Assembly (NCBI GenBank): GCA_003952965.2
Contig: CM025851.1
Coordinates: 21,349,357 to 21,413,356, forward strand
DNA from: Morella rubra
Taxonomy: Eukaryota > Streptophyta > Magnoliopsida > Fagales > Myricaceae
Length of the DNA stretch: 64,000 nt
Reading direction: 5' to 3'
In this document: positions 47,018 through 57,699 of the stretch, one piece after another
Numbering within the stretch: the first letter of the stretch is position 1
Layout of the letters: every line of letters begins with the position of its first letter
Program-made: the position numbers and the translations under genes
The notes under the pieces: model-generated
The model's database searches: none
Told to the model about the DNA's origin: nothing
Seen by the model: the letters and a program-made list of their open reading frames with translations, nothing else

Positions 47018-47516
47018 TCATACAAAAAAGAATCACTTCTTGATTTTTGGTACCCAAATCATTTTGGGTCCTTTGGTGTTAGAAACAGTTTCCTTCACCT
47101 TGTCCTTAGGGATTCAAGCAAATTTAATACCACTAAAAGCTTTCTTTCTAGTTGGACAAGTGTGTGAAATATGTCCAGATTTACCACAAAAGTTACATAA
47201 TCTAAATGATGGAGATGATTTTGTGATCATATAGGAATAAGATTTTTATCATTGAAAGAATCATATCCAATGCTACTTTTGTTGAAGCAACATCTTTGAG
47301 AACCAAGAAGATTGTCAAGATTTTTCTTTCCATGAGTAAACCTTGCAAGATCATTTGTAAGAGTGTCAACTTTCATTTTTAATGTATCACTTTCAGCAAT
47401 CAAAAGACTTGTGTTACTTTGCAAAGGTATTTCATTTTCTTCTGTGATCCTTACAAGATCATCTCTAAGAGAAACAACTTGACTCTTCAAAGTATCATTC
47501 TCGTTAGTAACATTTT
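47018..47516 (-). pseudogene. Copia gag-pol junction: coiled coil and zinc knuckle
   Basis: From 47490 downward the frame is heptad-rich (SLRDDLVRITEENE, LKMKVDTLTNDLARF), a coiled coil. It ends in a zinc knuckle CNFCGKSGHISHTCP near 47200-47150. Then follows the VWVP-like IWVPKIKK stretch that precedes protease in this lineage. A gypsy solo LTR cuts the reading frame at 47517. Confidence 0.75.
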
Positions 47517-49759
47517 TGTAATAGCCCAGACCGTGAAGACCTTAAGCGTTGTCTTATAGTAATGGACACAGCTAATAAAGCTGAGCTTACGGTCTATGGG
47601 ATGATCGATAAAGCAACAAGATATAAAGCAAAACACAAGAAGAACCTTTTATTAATACCGAGATATTACAAAAGAGGACCCACTTTTTATAATGTACATA
47701 CTAAAAAGAGAAAACTACAGCAGAAGAACTAAGAAAACATAAAACTGAAGATTTCTAATCTTCGACGTCAATGTCCTCCAAGTCTGAGATATTGACATAG
47801 TTATCTGAGTGCAAAGTGATCCACCTATGTCCTCGTCCCTCTACAGAACATTTAGGTCACGTGTGACATAGACACGAAAAGCCATTTCCAGAGTGACAAA
47901 GCCATGTTGAATGGCTTTGGTGAACTCTCCCAAATAAACCTCAGACATCTGCTAAGAAAATATTTAACAAAAAAAGGTGAGTCAAATGACTCAGTAAAGC
48001 TAGCAGGTTAGTACAACAGAATAGCAGATACAATAAAAGATATTGAAGAAACCCGTTCAACAATAAAATCTCAACAGAATAAGAAAGTAAATGAAAAGAC
48101 TCAGTTTTCTTTAAAATGATCTTTTCCATTCTTAATCACCACTACTCTCACTCCCAAAGTGAATCACTTGGCCAGAGTGACGGGTTACAAGTAACCTTCA
48201 GTATCTTTGCAGCAGTACTCCCAGAGCACAATATGGTCTCAAACTCCCAGAGTGAGTAATCCTAACAAAGGATCTTTCCGCGTACAACGGAGAGGCCAGA
48301 ATGTCACAACAAGTGAACACATCCTCTTGTGCACAGTACTATCACGTCTTCACAGTATTACGTTAAGTATGCATGTCTCATGTCAACGCCCATACATATC
48401 ATTCATGATATGCAACACCTTAACCATACTTGAACATCAAAATATTCCTTTCACGTACAAGTTAAGTATGCATGTCTCATATCAACGTCCATACATCTCA
48501 TTTATGATATGCAACACCTTAACTCGTTTCCATCATAGGGACATTATAAAACATTTCTCAAAGGAAAATGTTGTGAAGGCAAAAACAACACTTTGATTTC
48601 TCAGTTAAAAACCGACTTAATCACCACGTAGAAAATACTAATTTTGACATAAAAAGTATTGAAATCAGAAGGAAAGAAATATGTCCAAGCTTTGAAAAAC
48701 AACTTTTGGAAGAAATTTTGAAAAGAAACGGATCAAAGTTGAAAAACAACTTGAAAATGAATCGAACTTTGAAAATGATACTTTTTTGAAAGGACGAACA
48801 TCACTAGATGATAGAATAAGAATTACAAGAGATTCACAAATCATCTTGAAAACTTTAAGAATTGAAATCAAAGATAACCAACTAAACTTTACCTCTAAAT
48901 GAGCTTGATCTTCGTTAAACTTCTCTCAAGCAATTCCTCCTTCTTCCTTCTACTTCACTTCACTACTAATCTCGAGTTTAACTCACAATTATCAAAGGAG
49001 TTGGTGTAAGTGTAAATGGCCGGCTACCCCCTATTATAGGCAAGCTTGGTTCGTCACATCGTGACACGTGTCTAGGCTAGCTCCAGTGACTCAAAAGGCT
49101 ACATCGACCGTGCAATGGCACCCAACCACCCCAAGCAGCTGCTAAGCATACCTATGGCCAAATTTTACAATATAGCTTAGGTGAGTCGTCGCCTAGGTCC
49201 ACCGATGGTCGACACCTTGAGCTACCTAGGTCCTAGCCTTTTTAGTTGTGCTTCTAGCTTCGATTCGTTGTGCTTCTAGCTTCGATTTATCATGCTATCT
49301 AGCCTTCATATGTGTCACTCTCTAGGGCAGCTGAATTTCTCATGTTTAATGGCTAAGTTTTGCTAATTTCTTCCCTAATCTGCCGATGATCGCAAATCAA
49401 CCTAATTGCTTCCGATTAATCGACCTACTTGCTTCCGAAAAATAAAAAGTCTCCAAATTTAAACCATAAACTTGTGGATAATCTTCCAACATATTAAAAG
49501 AATAAAATCATGTGGTTCATTTTTTGAGACAAAAACGTCCTACTAGCTTAAAAATTAAATTGATCCAATACGAGCTCCTCAACATTCTGAACAACAACCT
49601 AGTTGCACGCGAGCTCCAAATCTCACTAAATCATGTCCTAATCAAGGTTTTGAATTTAGTTCATCAAGTACTAATAATCTCACTTAGTCATTAACCCTAA
49701 TGCACTGGTAAGCAAAAGCAAACAACATGCATGTTATGCTAAAAGCTCGGGGTATGGCA
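47517..49759 (-). mobile_element. Gypsy-type solo LTR (TGTCATACCCCGAG family), copy 2, nested in copia gag
   Basis: On the minus strand it starts TGCCATACCCCGAGCTTTT at 49759 and ends ..GGTCTGGGCTATTACA at 47517, 2,243 bp. A perfect 5-bp target duplication, atttt, flanks it (47512-47516 and 49760-49764). It is close to copy 1 (22827-25277), with the same internal duplication. Confidence 0.9.
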
Positions 49760-50923
49760 ATTTTCAAAATTCTTTTTGAGAGAACAATATTTTGAAAAGA
49801 TTCTTTTTAGTTCAAGGTATTGATCACCAAAAACATCTTGTAATTCATCAAATGAAAAGCATTGAGTATATGAAGATTGTATCTCATCCTCGTTATCCTT
49901 TGCCATCAAACAAAGGTTTGCAACTTCCTTTTCTTCACTTTCAATTTCACTCTCATCTAATTCTCCCCATGCTGCTAAAAAGGATTTCTTCTTATTCTTA
50001 AAGTTTCTTGACTTCTTGTACAGTTCTATGTTAGGGCATTCAGATTTGATATGACCAGGCCTTTTTACATCCAAAGCAAATGGTCTCATTCTTTTAGCTG
50101 CTATCTCCCTTAAAATTGTTCTTTTTTGGGTACCCCTTGTCTCCTTGTATATTTCTAAAGAATTTCTTAAACTTCTTTGTGAATAAGGTCATCTCATCAT
50201 CATCAGAAGATTCTTCACTACTAGAGTATGAAGCTTTAAGGAAATTCCTCTCTTGCCTTTTCTTTCAATCTCGTCTCCTTTTACTTGGTTCATCTCATGG
50301 GTTATGAGAGATCTCATAAGTCATCCAGAGATAATTTCATTAAATCCTTGGCTTCCTGAATAGCTGTAACTTTAGGTTCCCAAGCCTTTGGAAGACACCT
50401 GAGAATTTTTCTCACAATTTTCAAATTAGTATATTATTTACGAAGAGATTTCAATTCATTGATAATATCAGTAAAGCGAGTAAACATGGCTGAGATAGAT
50501 TCATCAGATTTCATCTTAAACAATTCATAGCTATGCACAAGTATGATAATCTTGTTCTCCTTAACCCGATTTGTATCTTCATGAGTAACTAACAATTTTT
50601 CCCATATTTCCATAGCAGTTTCACAACAAGAAACACGGTTAAATTCATTAGCATCAAGAGCACAATATAAAACATTCATAGCTTTAGCATTTAAGGACAT
50701 AAGCTTATGATCAGCCTCATCCCAATCATTTTCCTCTTTATGCAAGCCATCACCATCTTTAGGAAGTCTTGGGCCACGAGTAATAATTTTCCAAAACTCA
50801 CAGTCCACGGCTTGAATATAGATCTTCATCCTTACTTTCTAATAGTTGTAGCAAGTTCCATTGAACAAGGAGGACGGTTAGTGGATTGACCTTCAGAAAC
50901 GAAGAGCTAACAAGAGTAGTCAT
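49760..50923 (-). pseudogene. Copia gag (UBN2-type), N-terminal and central part
   Basis: ATG at 50923. After an early frameshift and stop, the frame MKIYIQAVDCEFWKII (50829) opens the UBN2/DUF4219-type gag core, with AMEIWEKLLVTHEDTNRVKE (50600) and SISAMFTRFTDIINELKSL (50450). Further down a CCHC zinc finger is recognisable (GHIKSECPNIELYKKS, 50070; the first Cys pair is damaged). An acidic segment and the start of the coiled coil follow, before the nested LTR at 49759. Gag forms the virus-like particle of copia elements. Several breaks. Confidence 0.85.
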
Positions 50924-50942
50924 TAGTAAAAATATTAAAACT

Positions 50943-50956
50943 CAGCTCCAATACCA
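50943..50956 (-). promoter_or_regulatory. Primer-binding site, initiator tRNA-Met type
   Basis: Two bases inside the 5' LTR edge the minus strand reads TGGTATTGGAGCTG. It resembles the TGGTATCAGAGC complement of initiator tRNA-Met used by most plant copia elements, with two or three mismatches. Confidence 0.75.
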
Positions 50957-50958
50957 AT

Positions 50959-51222
50959 TGTGAGTCTAAATAGCAACCCAAGAGGGGGGTGAATTGGGCT
51001 TATCAAAATATTAGACTTTTTTGATAAAAATGCAGTGCAACCCCCCTCTTGGGTTTTCTAAAAATATTCCAAAGCTATTTTGTCATTTGTTATCATCAAA
51101 AATAGCTTTGGTGTCGACACATGGTTGGCAACTACTTATTCTAAAAATATTCCAAAGCTATTTTGTCATTTGTTATCATCAATATTGAGTTAGATAGCTC
51201 AAGGAGCAACCTTGGGCTAACA
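50959..51222 (-). mobile_element. Collapsed 5' LTR of copia element B
   Basis: Both LTR ends are present (TGTTAGCCCAAGG at 51222 and ..GACTCACA at 50959) but only 264 bp remain of about 1.2-1.5 kb. A segment ctaaaaatattccaaagc plus the following 24 bases is present twice (51057-51098 and 51142-51183), and a single TGTCGACACA is kept at 51113. It has lost nearly all of the promoter-bearing part. Confidence 0.85.
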
Positions 51223-51690
51223 AAAATAAAAGACATTGAACATTAAACGAAGACAATAAAGATAACATTGTGAGAAAATCCTAACGTCCTTCATATGTAA
51301 AATCCCGAACTTGAAAAATCAATCAAACACTCGAAAGTGCAATCTAACAACTTTACAACTTAGAGGTTTTACACCATCAACTCTAGATCAAAACATTTCG
51401 ACAAAACTAATTTGTGCTCTCAACACAAAACACAAACTAAGAATGTAACATGCAATAAATTAAATGAAGAAAAGTAAATAATGAAAATTAAATGACGAAG
51501 AATAAATGACGAAAAGTAAAAGACGAAAATAAATGACGGAAAGTAAATGACAATGAATTAAGTAAAAAAGATCACAAGATTCTTGGATTAAATAACATCA
51601 TCTCATAACAACCAAAGACTCTCGTTAAAAGAAAAACGAACGACGAGAACATAATCTGAAAGTGAAATAGAAATTACAAAAAATTAATGG
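51223..51690. repeat. Old repeat, unoccupied paralogue of 6740-8430
   Basis: The aaatgacg-rich stretch (51465-51560) and the block 51570-51690 align with both flanks of the LTR at 7030-8330. It is continuous across catctcataacaacc, where the other copy carries the LTR and gtctt duplication. The upstream part (51223-51440) has no clear match in this window. Confidence 0.7.
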
Positions 51691-51957
51691 AAAATTAGTA
51701 ATTTGGTCACTAGGTTTTAGTACCTTTGACAAAATAGTCACTAAGCTTGCATTTTTTATTTTTAGGTCACTAAGTCCATACCATTGTGACTATTTACTCC
51801 TTCCGTCACTCCTCTGTTTGCCCTTCTAACGGAATGCACGAACATATTAGCATCTTCGTTGGCTCAGCTTCATTAATTCACATCAATAGCCCAATCAAGC
51901 TCTACAATATAAAATGACACAATTTAGTGACCAAATAATCAAACTAAACGACACACA
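51687..51957. mobile_element. Small MITE-like inverted-repeat element
   Basis: The left end ttagtaatttggtcacta pairs with the complement of the right end tttagtgaccaaataatc, each followed by a second match (gtcactaag). It is about 270 bp with no coding sequence. Edges and target duplication are not certain. Confidence 0.45.
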
Positions 51958-51979
51958 GCTTACCCATTCACACTATAAA

Positions 51980-52790
51980 AAAAAAAAACAGGCCACAACA
52001 GCGGCCGAAAAACCGCTGGCAAAAGCCCAAAAAGCGTCGCTAAGCTTTTACCAGCGTTTTTCGATCACTGTCATTTCTCCATCGGGAATGTCTTCAACAG
52101 CGTTTTTCAGAAACTCTGGTGATTCCCTACCTCATAACATCGGTCGCTTTGTGGTGTTTTCCAACCGCTGGTAATTCCCCCGCTTACTACAGCGGTTTTT
52201 TAGCAGCATTTTAAAAAACGCTGGCGTTTCCCCGCTTATAGCAACAGTTTTTATAGCAGCGCTTGTAAAAACGCTAGCGTTTCTTCTGATTTCCAACAAC
52301 ATTTTTTTGCGGTGTTTTTTAAAACGTTAGCATTTTCCCTACTTATAGCAACGATTTTTTAGCAGCTTTTGTAGAAAACGTTGACGTTTCCCTGGATTAT
52401 ACCAGCAAATTTTTCTAGCGACGTTTTTTTAAATGTTGGCATTTCTACAATTTACAACAACGTTTTTATAGCGGCATTTTAAAAAAACGCTGGCGTTTGT
52501 ACAATTTACAACAACATTTTTTTAGTAGCGCTTTTAGAAACGCTAACATTTCCTTGAATTATACCAGCAAAACCGTTGGCATTTCCCCTACTTATACCAG
52601 TGATTTAATAGCTACGTTTTTCAAAAACACTAGCATTTCTCCGACTTACAACGACGGTTTTTTAACGACGTTTTTATGAACACTGGTAATTTCCAACTTA
52701 CAACAACGATCATTTAACAACATTTTAAAGAACGCTAGTTATTCTCCGACTTATAACAACGGTTTTTTAAGGGCATGCCGCAAAAAAAAA
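51980..52790. repeat. Left subterminal repeat array of the Pack-CACTA
   Basis: About ten to twelve units of roughly 60-75 bp, each with an arm such as agcagcgttttaaaaaacgctgg and a linker like cgtttccccgcttataacaa. The arms within a unit are complementary, so each can fold. Decay increases toward the middle of the array. Confidence 0.7.
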
Positions 52791-53739
52791 GCTGTTGTAA
52801 ATCTTTGCAAAGTAGTAATAAATAAATTATTTCAACAAATAAAATGACAAATATTCTCAAATGAAAGTTTAAAAAAATGTATTAATTTATATTAAATATA
52901 TGTTTTATACAAACAATATAAAATATGCTAAAATACATGCCAACAATACAAATTAATTTGTCCATGCTTCATTGTTGTAGTCTGTAATGCATCATACCCA
53001 TCTTTGCCTGCAAAAAAATAAATAAATAAAACTTGAAATAATCATGGAAATGACCCAAAACTTGATTCTGTATGAGATTTTAATAAACAAATTAAAGAAT
53101 TCCATTAACTTATCTCTCTCTTTCTCGAGAATCACTCCAATACAGCATTATACTTTCATCTAACAAATTTTAGTATGACCAACTTTAAAAATCAGCAAAT
53201 GAACCAAAACTCTGTCGAGCAAACCAATTAAGTTGAATGACTAGCAAGCTAAAAAGATTGAACACATACTGGAAAGGCCTTGAACCATTTTATTCGTAAA
53301 CCTCTCCCCTTATAACAGCGTCTTTTTCAGATCCTTCAGGTACCGTTTGTTTCTCTAATATTTTAGGGCATGAAAATTTCCAGCAAAACAAACACACTCC
53401 AAAATTTTTAACTTTTACACATACATACTTCACCTTTCACAAACCCCAATAAATCTCAATAAAGTAAAGATTCCCAAAATTTCGGGAATATTCCCCGAAA
53501 TTTTGGCAAACAAACACCCCATCAATACCTATAAGGCCTCTGCTTGTTTCTCCCTCACTAGGGCTCAGTGGCTTAAATTCCCAAACCTATGGCTAATTGG
53601 AAGCAACATTTGCTATTTTTACTTGTTGATTATGATGATGACTCATACTCTATGGCTAAATGCCATATAAATACAAAACTGCAGAAATTTCAAAATAGCC
53701 CTCACCTAATTGTTAATGTTAGCTATGAAAATAGTATCT
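52791..53739. other. Interior of the Pack-CACTA, mostly unassigned
   Basis: AT-rich. On the minus strand ttttttgcag at about 53010 precedes an exon-like stretch (about 53008-52955, reading GKDGYDALQTTTMKHGQ) that I cannot assign. The 60-codon plus-strand frame at 53589 has no domain. Confidence 0.35.
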
Positions 53740-54121
53740 TACTCTTATCTGAGTGTTACCAGAAGGAATAAACCCCAAAAGAATTCCCTTATCAATTGTC
53801 ATAGCTGTAACAGTCCCACCCTGTAAATAGAGAGGTCAAATAAAGATTGGAACTTAAAAGTTATAATTATTGAACTCAACAAAAAGAAAAGAGACTCAAA
53901 AAAAATGAGAAAGTGAAAATGCAGTCTATTAACGGTGATAGAACATCCTAAAGCCACACCACTGAGATGAATTATTGATTTCACAAGCATAAATCATCAA
54001 AGCTAACTTGATGATCAATGTGAGCTCCCAATGGACAAATCCGATAAGGAGCGACTACAACTTGAACTTCCTCAACACCTGTCCCAGCCATTTCTAAAAC
54101 AATCTTTCTGATTCCATTTAA
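53740..54121 (-). pseudogene. GALAK: Captured galacturonokinase (GHMP kinase) fragment, two exons
   Basis: Exon 54121-54008 follows a tgcag acceptor and encodes 38 residues with GVEEVQVVVAPYRICPLGAH, then IDHQ, ending at a gt donor. After an intron of about 187 bp, a second exon starts at 53820 after ttacag: GGTVTAMTIDKGILLGFIPS, then GNTQ. It diverges near 53750. This is the N-terminal substrate-binding region of plant galacturonokinase, the GHMP enzyme that phosphorylates D-galacturonate at C1 in the cell-wall sugar salvage route. The residues PLGAHIDHQGGTV span the exon junction. First-exon start, ATP-binding GHMP motif and the remaining ~350 residues are absent. It lies inside a CACTA element, so I read it as captured rather than a truncated locus. 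Confidence 0.75.
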
Positions 54122-55214
54122 CTGCAGCACATAAAATAGTCATAATAAACCCAAATGACATCACAAAAAATCAGCAACCAGAGGCCAAATACAAATGTGT
54201 GTAGGCAGATAAGTAATAACAATAATAAAGGAGATGCAGTGAATCCAAGTGAAAGGCAAACCAACATCATTGAATTTGAACCCACATTGAAGAGTTTTAA
54301 AAGGCCCTGTTTGGTTAACATTTTGAAAGTACTTTTCATGCTTTCAAGACCCAATGCCAACGTAATTCTTGCTTTGAATGGGAGTTAAACACCAAACAAA
54401 TACCCACATACACATCAACTTCAGATTAGCTTTACAAGTTAAAAGCATGTCAAGAATTTGATAATAGTATTCTAAAGTGCGTCATGCCTATTAGGGGCTA
54501 TCTCACCAGAGTTTTCCGAGTCCAACATAAACATCAACAATTCAAAACCAGATGCAGAAGTAGATGGAACACTGGAATGGTTTCACGTAACTGAAAAACA
54601 AGATGTATCTCTAGACATAAATGGAAAACCAACTTACTAATCACTATCAGAAAAGAGCCATTAATGCTTGGCTCCATGTAAATCCTTCTAAGTGACCTCT
54701 CTTATTATCACATCCCAAAGAGATAACTTGGTACTCAACAACTCAAAATGGCAGGGCGAACAAGTCCATGTGCTTACATCAATAAGTAGATGAAAAGAAA
54801 TCCAAACAACTAACAGTAAACACAAATAAAGTCTAGATAAAAGATTAGAACAAGCAAGAGTAATAAAGCATTCTAACAGTGAAAGGAAATAAAGCAAGAA
54901 GAGCAACTAAAACTTCACATCACGCAATAAGTGCTTTTAACTAAACAATTAAGTAATAGAGTACTAGCCAGGAAGGGCCCAAACCAAGTCAATACAAAGA
55001 TTTCCCTTTCCAGCATTAAAACTATAACTGTGTTTGCTCGCAAGATTCTAGCATAATCAATTCCAAGCATTTGAATGACAATATCTGCCAGATGCGTCCC
55101 CTAAACCCTGCATAAGATACCAATGGAATAAAATTGTCATAGGCGATGGCAATATTTGTAAAAGAAACCAGAAAATAAAAGCTTCAAGAGCAGAAAGGCA
55201 AGCAATTGTTACAG
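54122..55214. other. Interior of the Pack-CACTA with one exon-like stretch
   Basis: Mostly intron-like AT-rich DNA. On the minus strand an acceptor atgcag at about 55108 precedes an open stretch (55105-55005, reading THLADIVIQMLGIDYARI then LRANTVIV) that looks coding but that I do not recognise. Nothing else was found. Confidence 0.35.
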
Positions 55215-55390
55215 TCAATGCAAGCAATATCCCGGATCCGGCGCGTCCAGGATGGTGCTAGGCTTCAGGAACAACATGGACTTGGACGCCATCGGTCGCG
55301 CTGACGAGGAGTTGTTGACCTCCGTTGCTGGACAGCGGGGACGACGGAGGGGTCGTGCGATGGAGAGAGACATGGCAAAGACATACATGG
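55215..55390. other. GC-rich island inside the Pack-CACTA, probably captured exon
   Basis: About 175 bp with much higher GC than its surroundings and open frames on both strands. Candidates are plus strand MVLGFRNNMDLDAIGRADEE and a minus-strand Ser/Pro-rich frame. It abuts the twin-CX9C-like fragment. I cannot identify the source gene. Confidence 0.4.
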
Positions 55391-55605
55391 AAAAGATTTC
55401 CAATTCCTGTTAGTTTTATTAAGCAAATCATGGACAAAATGGGTTTTGAGGCTTTAGGGTTTTAGAGGAAAATACAGAATATAAATTAGTTAATTTTTCT
55501 TTATGGAAAATGTAATAGAATTACCTGCAAGGACAAGTACATAGAAAAACAGTCGTTGAGTTGCTTCACGTTGTCGTGGTCATCGTCCGCGTCTCTCTGG
55601 TGCAT
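55391..55605 (-). pseudogene. Captured first exon of a probable twin-CX9C (CHCH) mitochondrial protein
   Basis: ATG at 55605 opens a 27-codon exon (MHQRDADDDHDNVKQL, then NDCFSMYLSLQ) ending CAG before a gtaatt donor at 55524. Downstream, 55429-55391 encodes DLLNKTNRNWKSF. Together they resemble the small 'C..x9..C' proteins whose core reads 'YLSLQDCL..TNRNWK.C', which act in cytochrome oxidase assembly. The second Cys positions are replaced (Leu, Phe) and the acceptor is lost. Family assignment is from memory of the motif and is tentative. Confidence 0.4.
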
Positions 55606-55649
55606 AGCTGGCTGTTGTTGTGGTTAAGACGTTTTGGGCAAAAAAAGAA

Positions 55650-57140
55650 AACAGAGCGAAAAAATTAGAGGAAAATTTACAGAGAATGAGTTGAAGAAGA
55701 AACCGGATGATTAGATTTGGAACAACTGAAGATGGTTTTTACATGGAGTCAGGAGAGAAGAGAGAATGAGCGGAATTTTTTGAAATAAATTTCGAAAGGA
55801 AGCGAGAGAAAATTTTACGCATCTGCGGTAAAAGCGGGAGACCTTTTTTTAGGGCTCATCACGAGGCAGATACGTTAAACCATAGCAACAGTACTGACCA
55901 CAGCTCATATTCACTTTGAGCACGAATGCACCATTGATGCTTTTTTTTAACTTTAACGGGCAAGGGCCCAATGCACCATTTCAGCGTTACCAAGTAATTT
56001 GATTATTTCGGAGGGACCTGAAGCTAGTAAAGTAAAAGGATTTTTCTCATTTACTTATATGAACATGTTGTTGATAAAAAGTTACAAAGATGTCCATATC
56101 AATCACTGTACCCTTTGAATGGATAAGCTGATTAAAGTATGTGCATAAAAAAGAACACTACTCTAGACTCTCAGTGAAACATGTTTGGCGGTACTTAAAA
56201 TTTTTTTACAATAGGCGATTTTGAAAGTTTTTGATTGTAATCATAGAAACTTGGAAAAAACAAAATAAAAAATTGGTCCTCAAGATACTAATTATGAAAA
56301 AACAAAGTTTTTTACTTGCTCATTTGTTCTATACTTTTTTAGATAAAACAATAATTATGATAACAAAAATAGATCAATTTCATTATGATATAATATATTT
56401 AAAAAACTTTGTTCTTTAATTTAAGATATTATGATAAATGTAGACAAATAATCAATTTACAATAGATCAATGTAATTATTGATTCATTTACCATGATTTT
56501 ATTTGATGTAGTTGTTCTTAGAGTTATCAATTTCTTAATATGTTCAAATTAATTTAAACCAACATGATCCTTTTAGTTTTTTTGTCCCCCACTAACAAGG
56601 AGAAGAATTAGGTGATGATTTTGGCCATCCAAGTCCAAATTATGCTATAAATTTTATGCAAAGCACACTTTAGATAGGCATTCATTAAGATACATGGTTT
56701 TGCACTGATTAAGAGAGAGGTAGGAGAAAGATGACGATGAGACCATGTTATGCTATGTTGAAATGGTGCAGATGTTGAGAACAAACAAAATAGGAAGTAG
56801 AATCCTTAAAGATTTTTCCCCTTATCACTATTGACTTTTTCATCTTTTAGAACTAAAGAACTTAATTTTAATTTTTTAAATATAAAAAATAAAACTATCT
56901 CTAAGTTATTTAAAAAATTAAAACTATTCTATAAGTATCACTTATATAAGTAATAAAAATAATATGATTTTTGATTACTTTTAGAAGTGTTAACAAATAA
57001 TTCATATACCCTAAATTATAAATTGTAGAGTTGGTTTAATTTTATAAGTTAAGCTCATTGAAACCAAGTCTTTTAGTATGTGCTTATATGTTCTCTCTCT
57101 TTGTTCATTTCTATTCCTCATGTATTATTTTTATTTGTTT
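55650..57140. other. Pack-CACTA interior, AT-rich, nothing recognised
   Basis: No gene or terminal repeat was found. The first 200 bp (55650-55850) is purine-rich and looks like the 5' untranslated or promoter part of the gene whose first exon is at 55605. Confidence 0.4.
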
Positions 57141-57240
57141 TGGGAATAAATGCAGGTGATGATGCTGCGGATGATGGGAATGCTGAGAATTAAAAAAGGC
57201 TTGGATGAAATACATGCATCATTACTTGATGATGATGATG
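57141..57240 (+). pseudogene. Exon-like 3' end of an unidentified captured gene
   Basis: A pyrimidine-poor but plausible acceptor (aaatgcag) at about 57155 precedes a short acidic frame, GDDAADDGNAEN, and a stop. A 3' untranslated-like stretch with gatgatgatgatg follows. The source gene is not recognised. Confidence 0.3.
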
Positions 57241-57310
57241 TACTTGTCTCTTAGGTGTTGGTTTTTCAATTTGTGGTGTAAAGGCCTTTTTGGATTGTTC
57301 TCTTTGTGAA

Positions 57311-57691
57311 TTAATTTAGCACATTGGTTTCTTTTTCTTTTGTTTTGGAAATGGCTCTGAGTTTTTTAAAAAAATCATGCTGGGTTGTCATAGGAGATGC
57401 TTCCTGTATTCTTGGATAGACTGATTGAGATGGTAACTTGGCAATTATTTCTTTTGCCAAGTTTTGATCTTTTGTAGGAAGGAAAGTCATAGATTTAAGG
57501 GGATATGATGCCGATTTTTTATTAATTTCACTGTTCATGCAACGGCAGTAACTAGTATTAACATGTGTATTTTCTCTATTGTAATATTTTTCACCATTAC
57601 CCAAAAAAAGGTGACTAGTAAGAGTCTCATATAAAAAACAAAGAATTGAACCTATTTTTATAACAATAGGCCCAAAAGATAGAGCACCCAC
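57311..57691 (-). CDS. Hypothetical 126-codon open frame, unidentified
   Basis: This is the longest uninterrupted frame of the Pack-CACTA interior. It starts MGALSFGPIVIKIGSILCFL, a hydrophobic first 25 residues that could be a signal anchor. A polar, lysine-rich remainder follows, with no domain that I know. There is no promoter or splice evidence. It may be part of a captured transcript or chance. Confidence 0.2.
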   Translation of the reverse strand: MGALSFGPIVIKIGSILCFLYETLTSHLFLGNGEKYYNRENTHVNTSYCRCMNSEINKKSASYPLKSMTFLPTKDQNLAKEIIAKLPSQSVYPRIQEASPMTTQHDFFKKLRAISKTKEKETNVLN

Positions 57692-57699
57692 ATCATTAT

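Larger units (their letters stand above)
39889..51222 (-). mobile_element. Copia element B: near-complete, two nested solo LTRs
   Basis: On the minus strand, in order: a shrunken 5' LTR (51222-50959), PBS, gag (50923 downward, resuming after a nested gypsy LTR), zinc knuckle, integrase tail, RT and RNase H ending at 44964. Next come a nested solo LTR of its own family, a TGTCGACAC cluster, the extra ORF (43032-41590), the polypurine tract and the 3' LTR (41085-39889). Protease and most of the integrase are missing. Without the nested LTRs it is about 7.8 kb. The outer flanks gattt and aaaat do not match, so the ends have been rearranged. Confidence 0.85.

Noticed and set aside
54008-54121. 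Galacturonokinase exons as the host's functional gene
   Set aside because: Only about 60 codons are present, first exon and catalytic remainder are missing, and it lies within CACTA termini with a target duplication.
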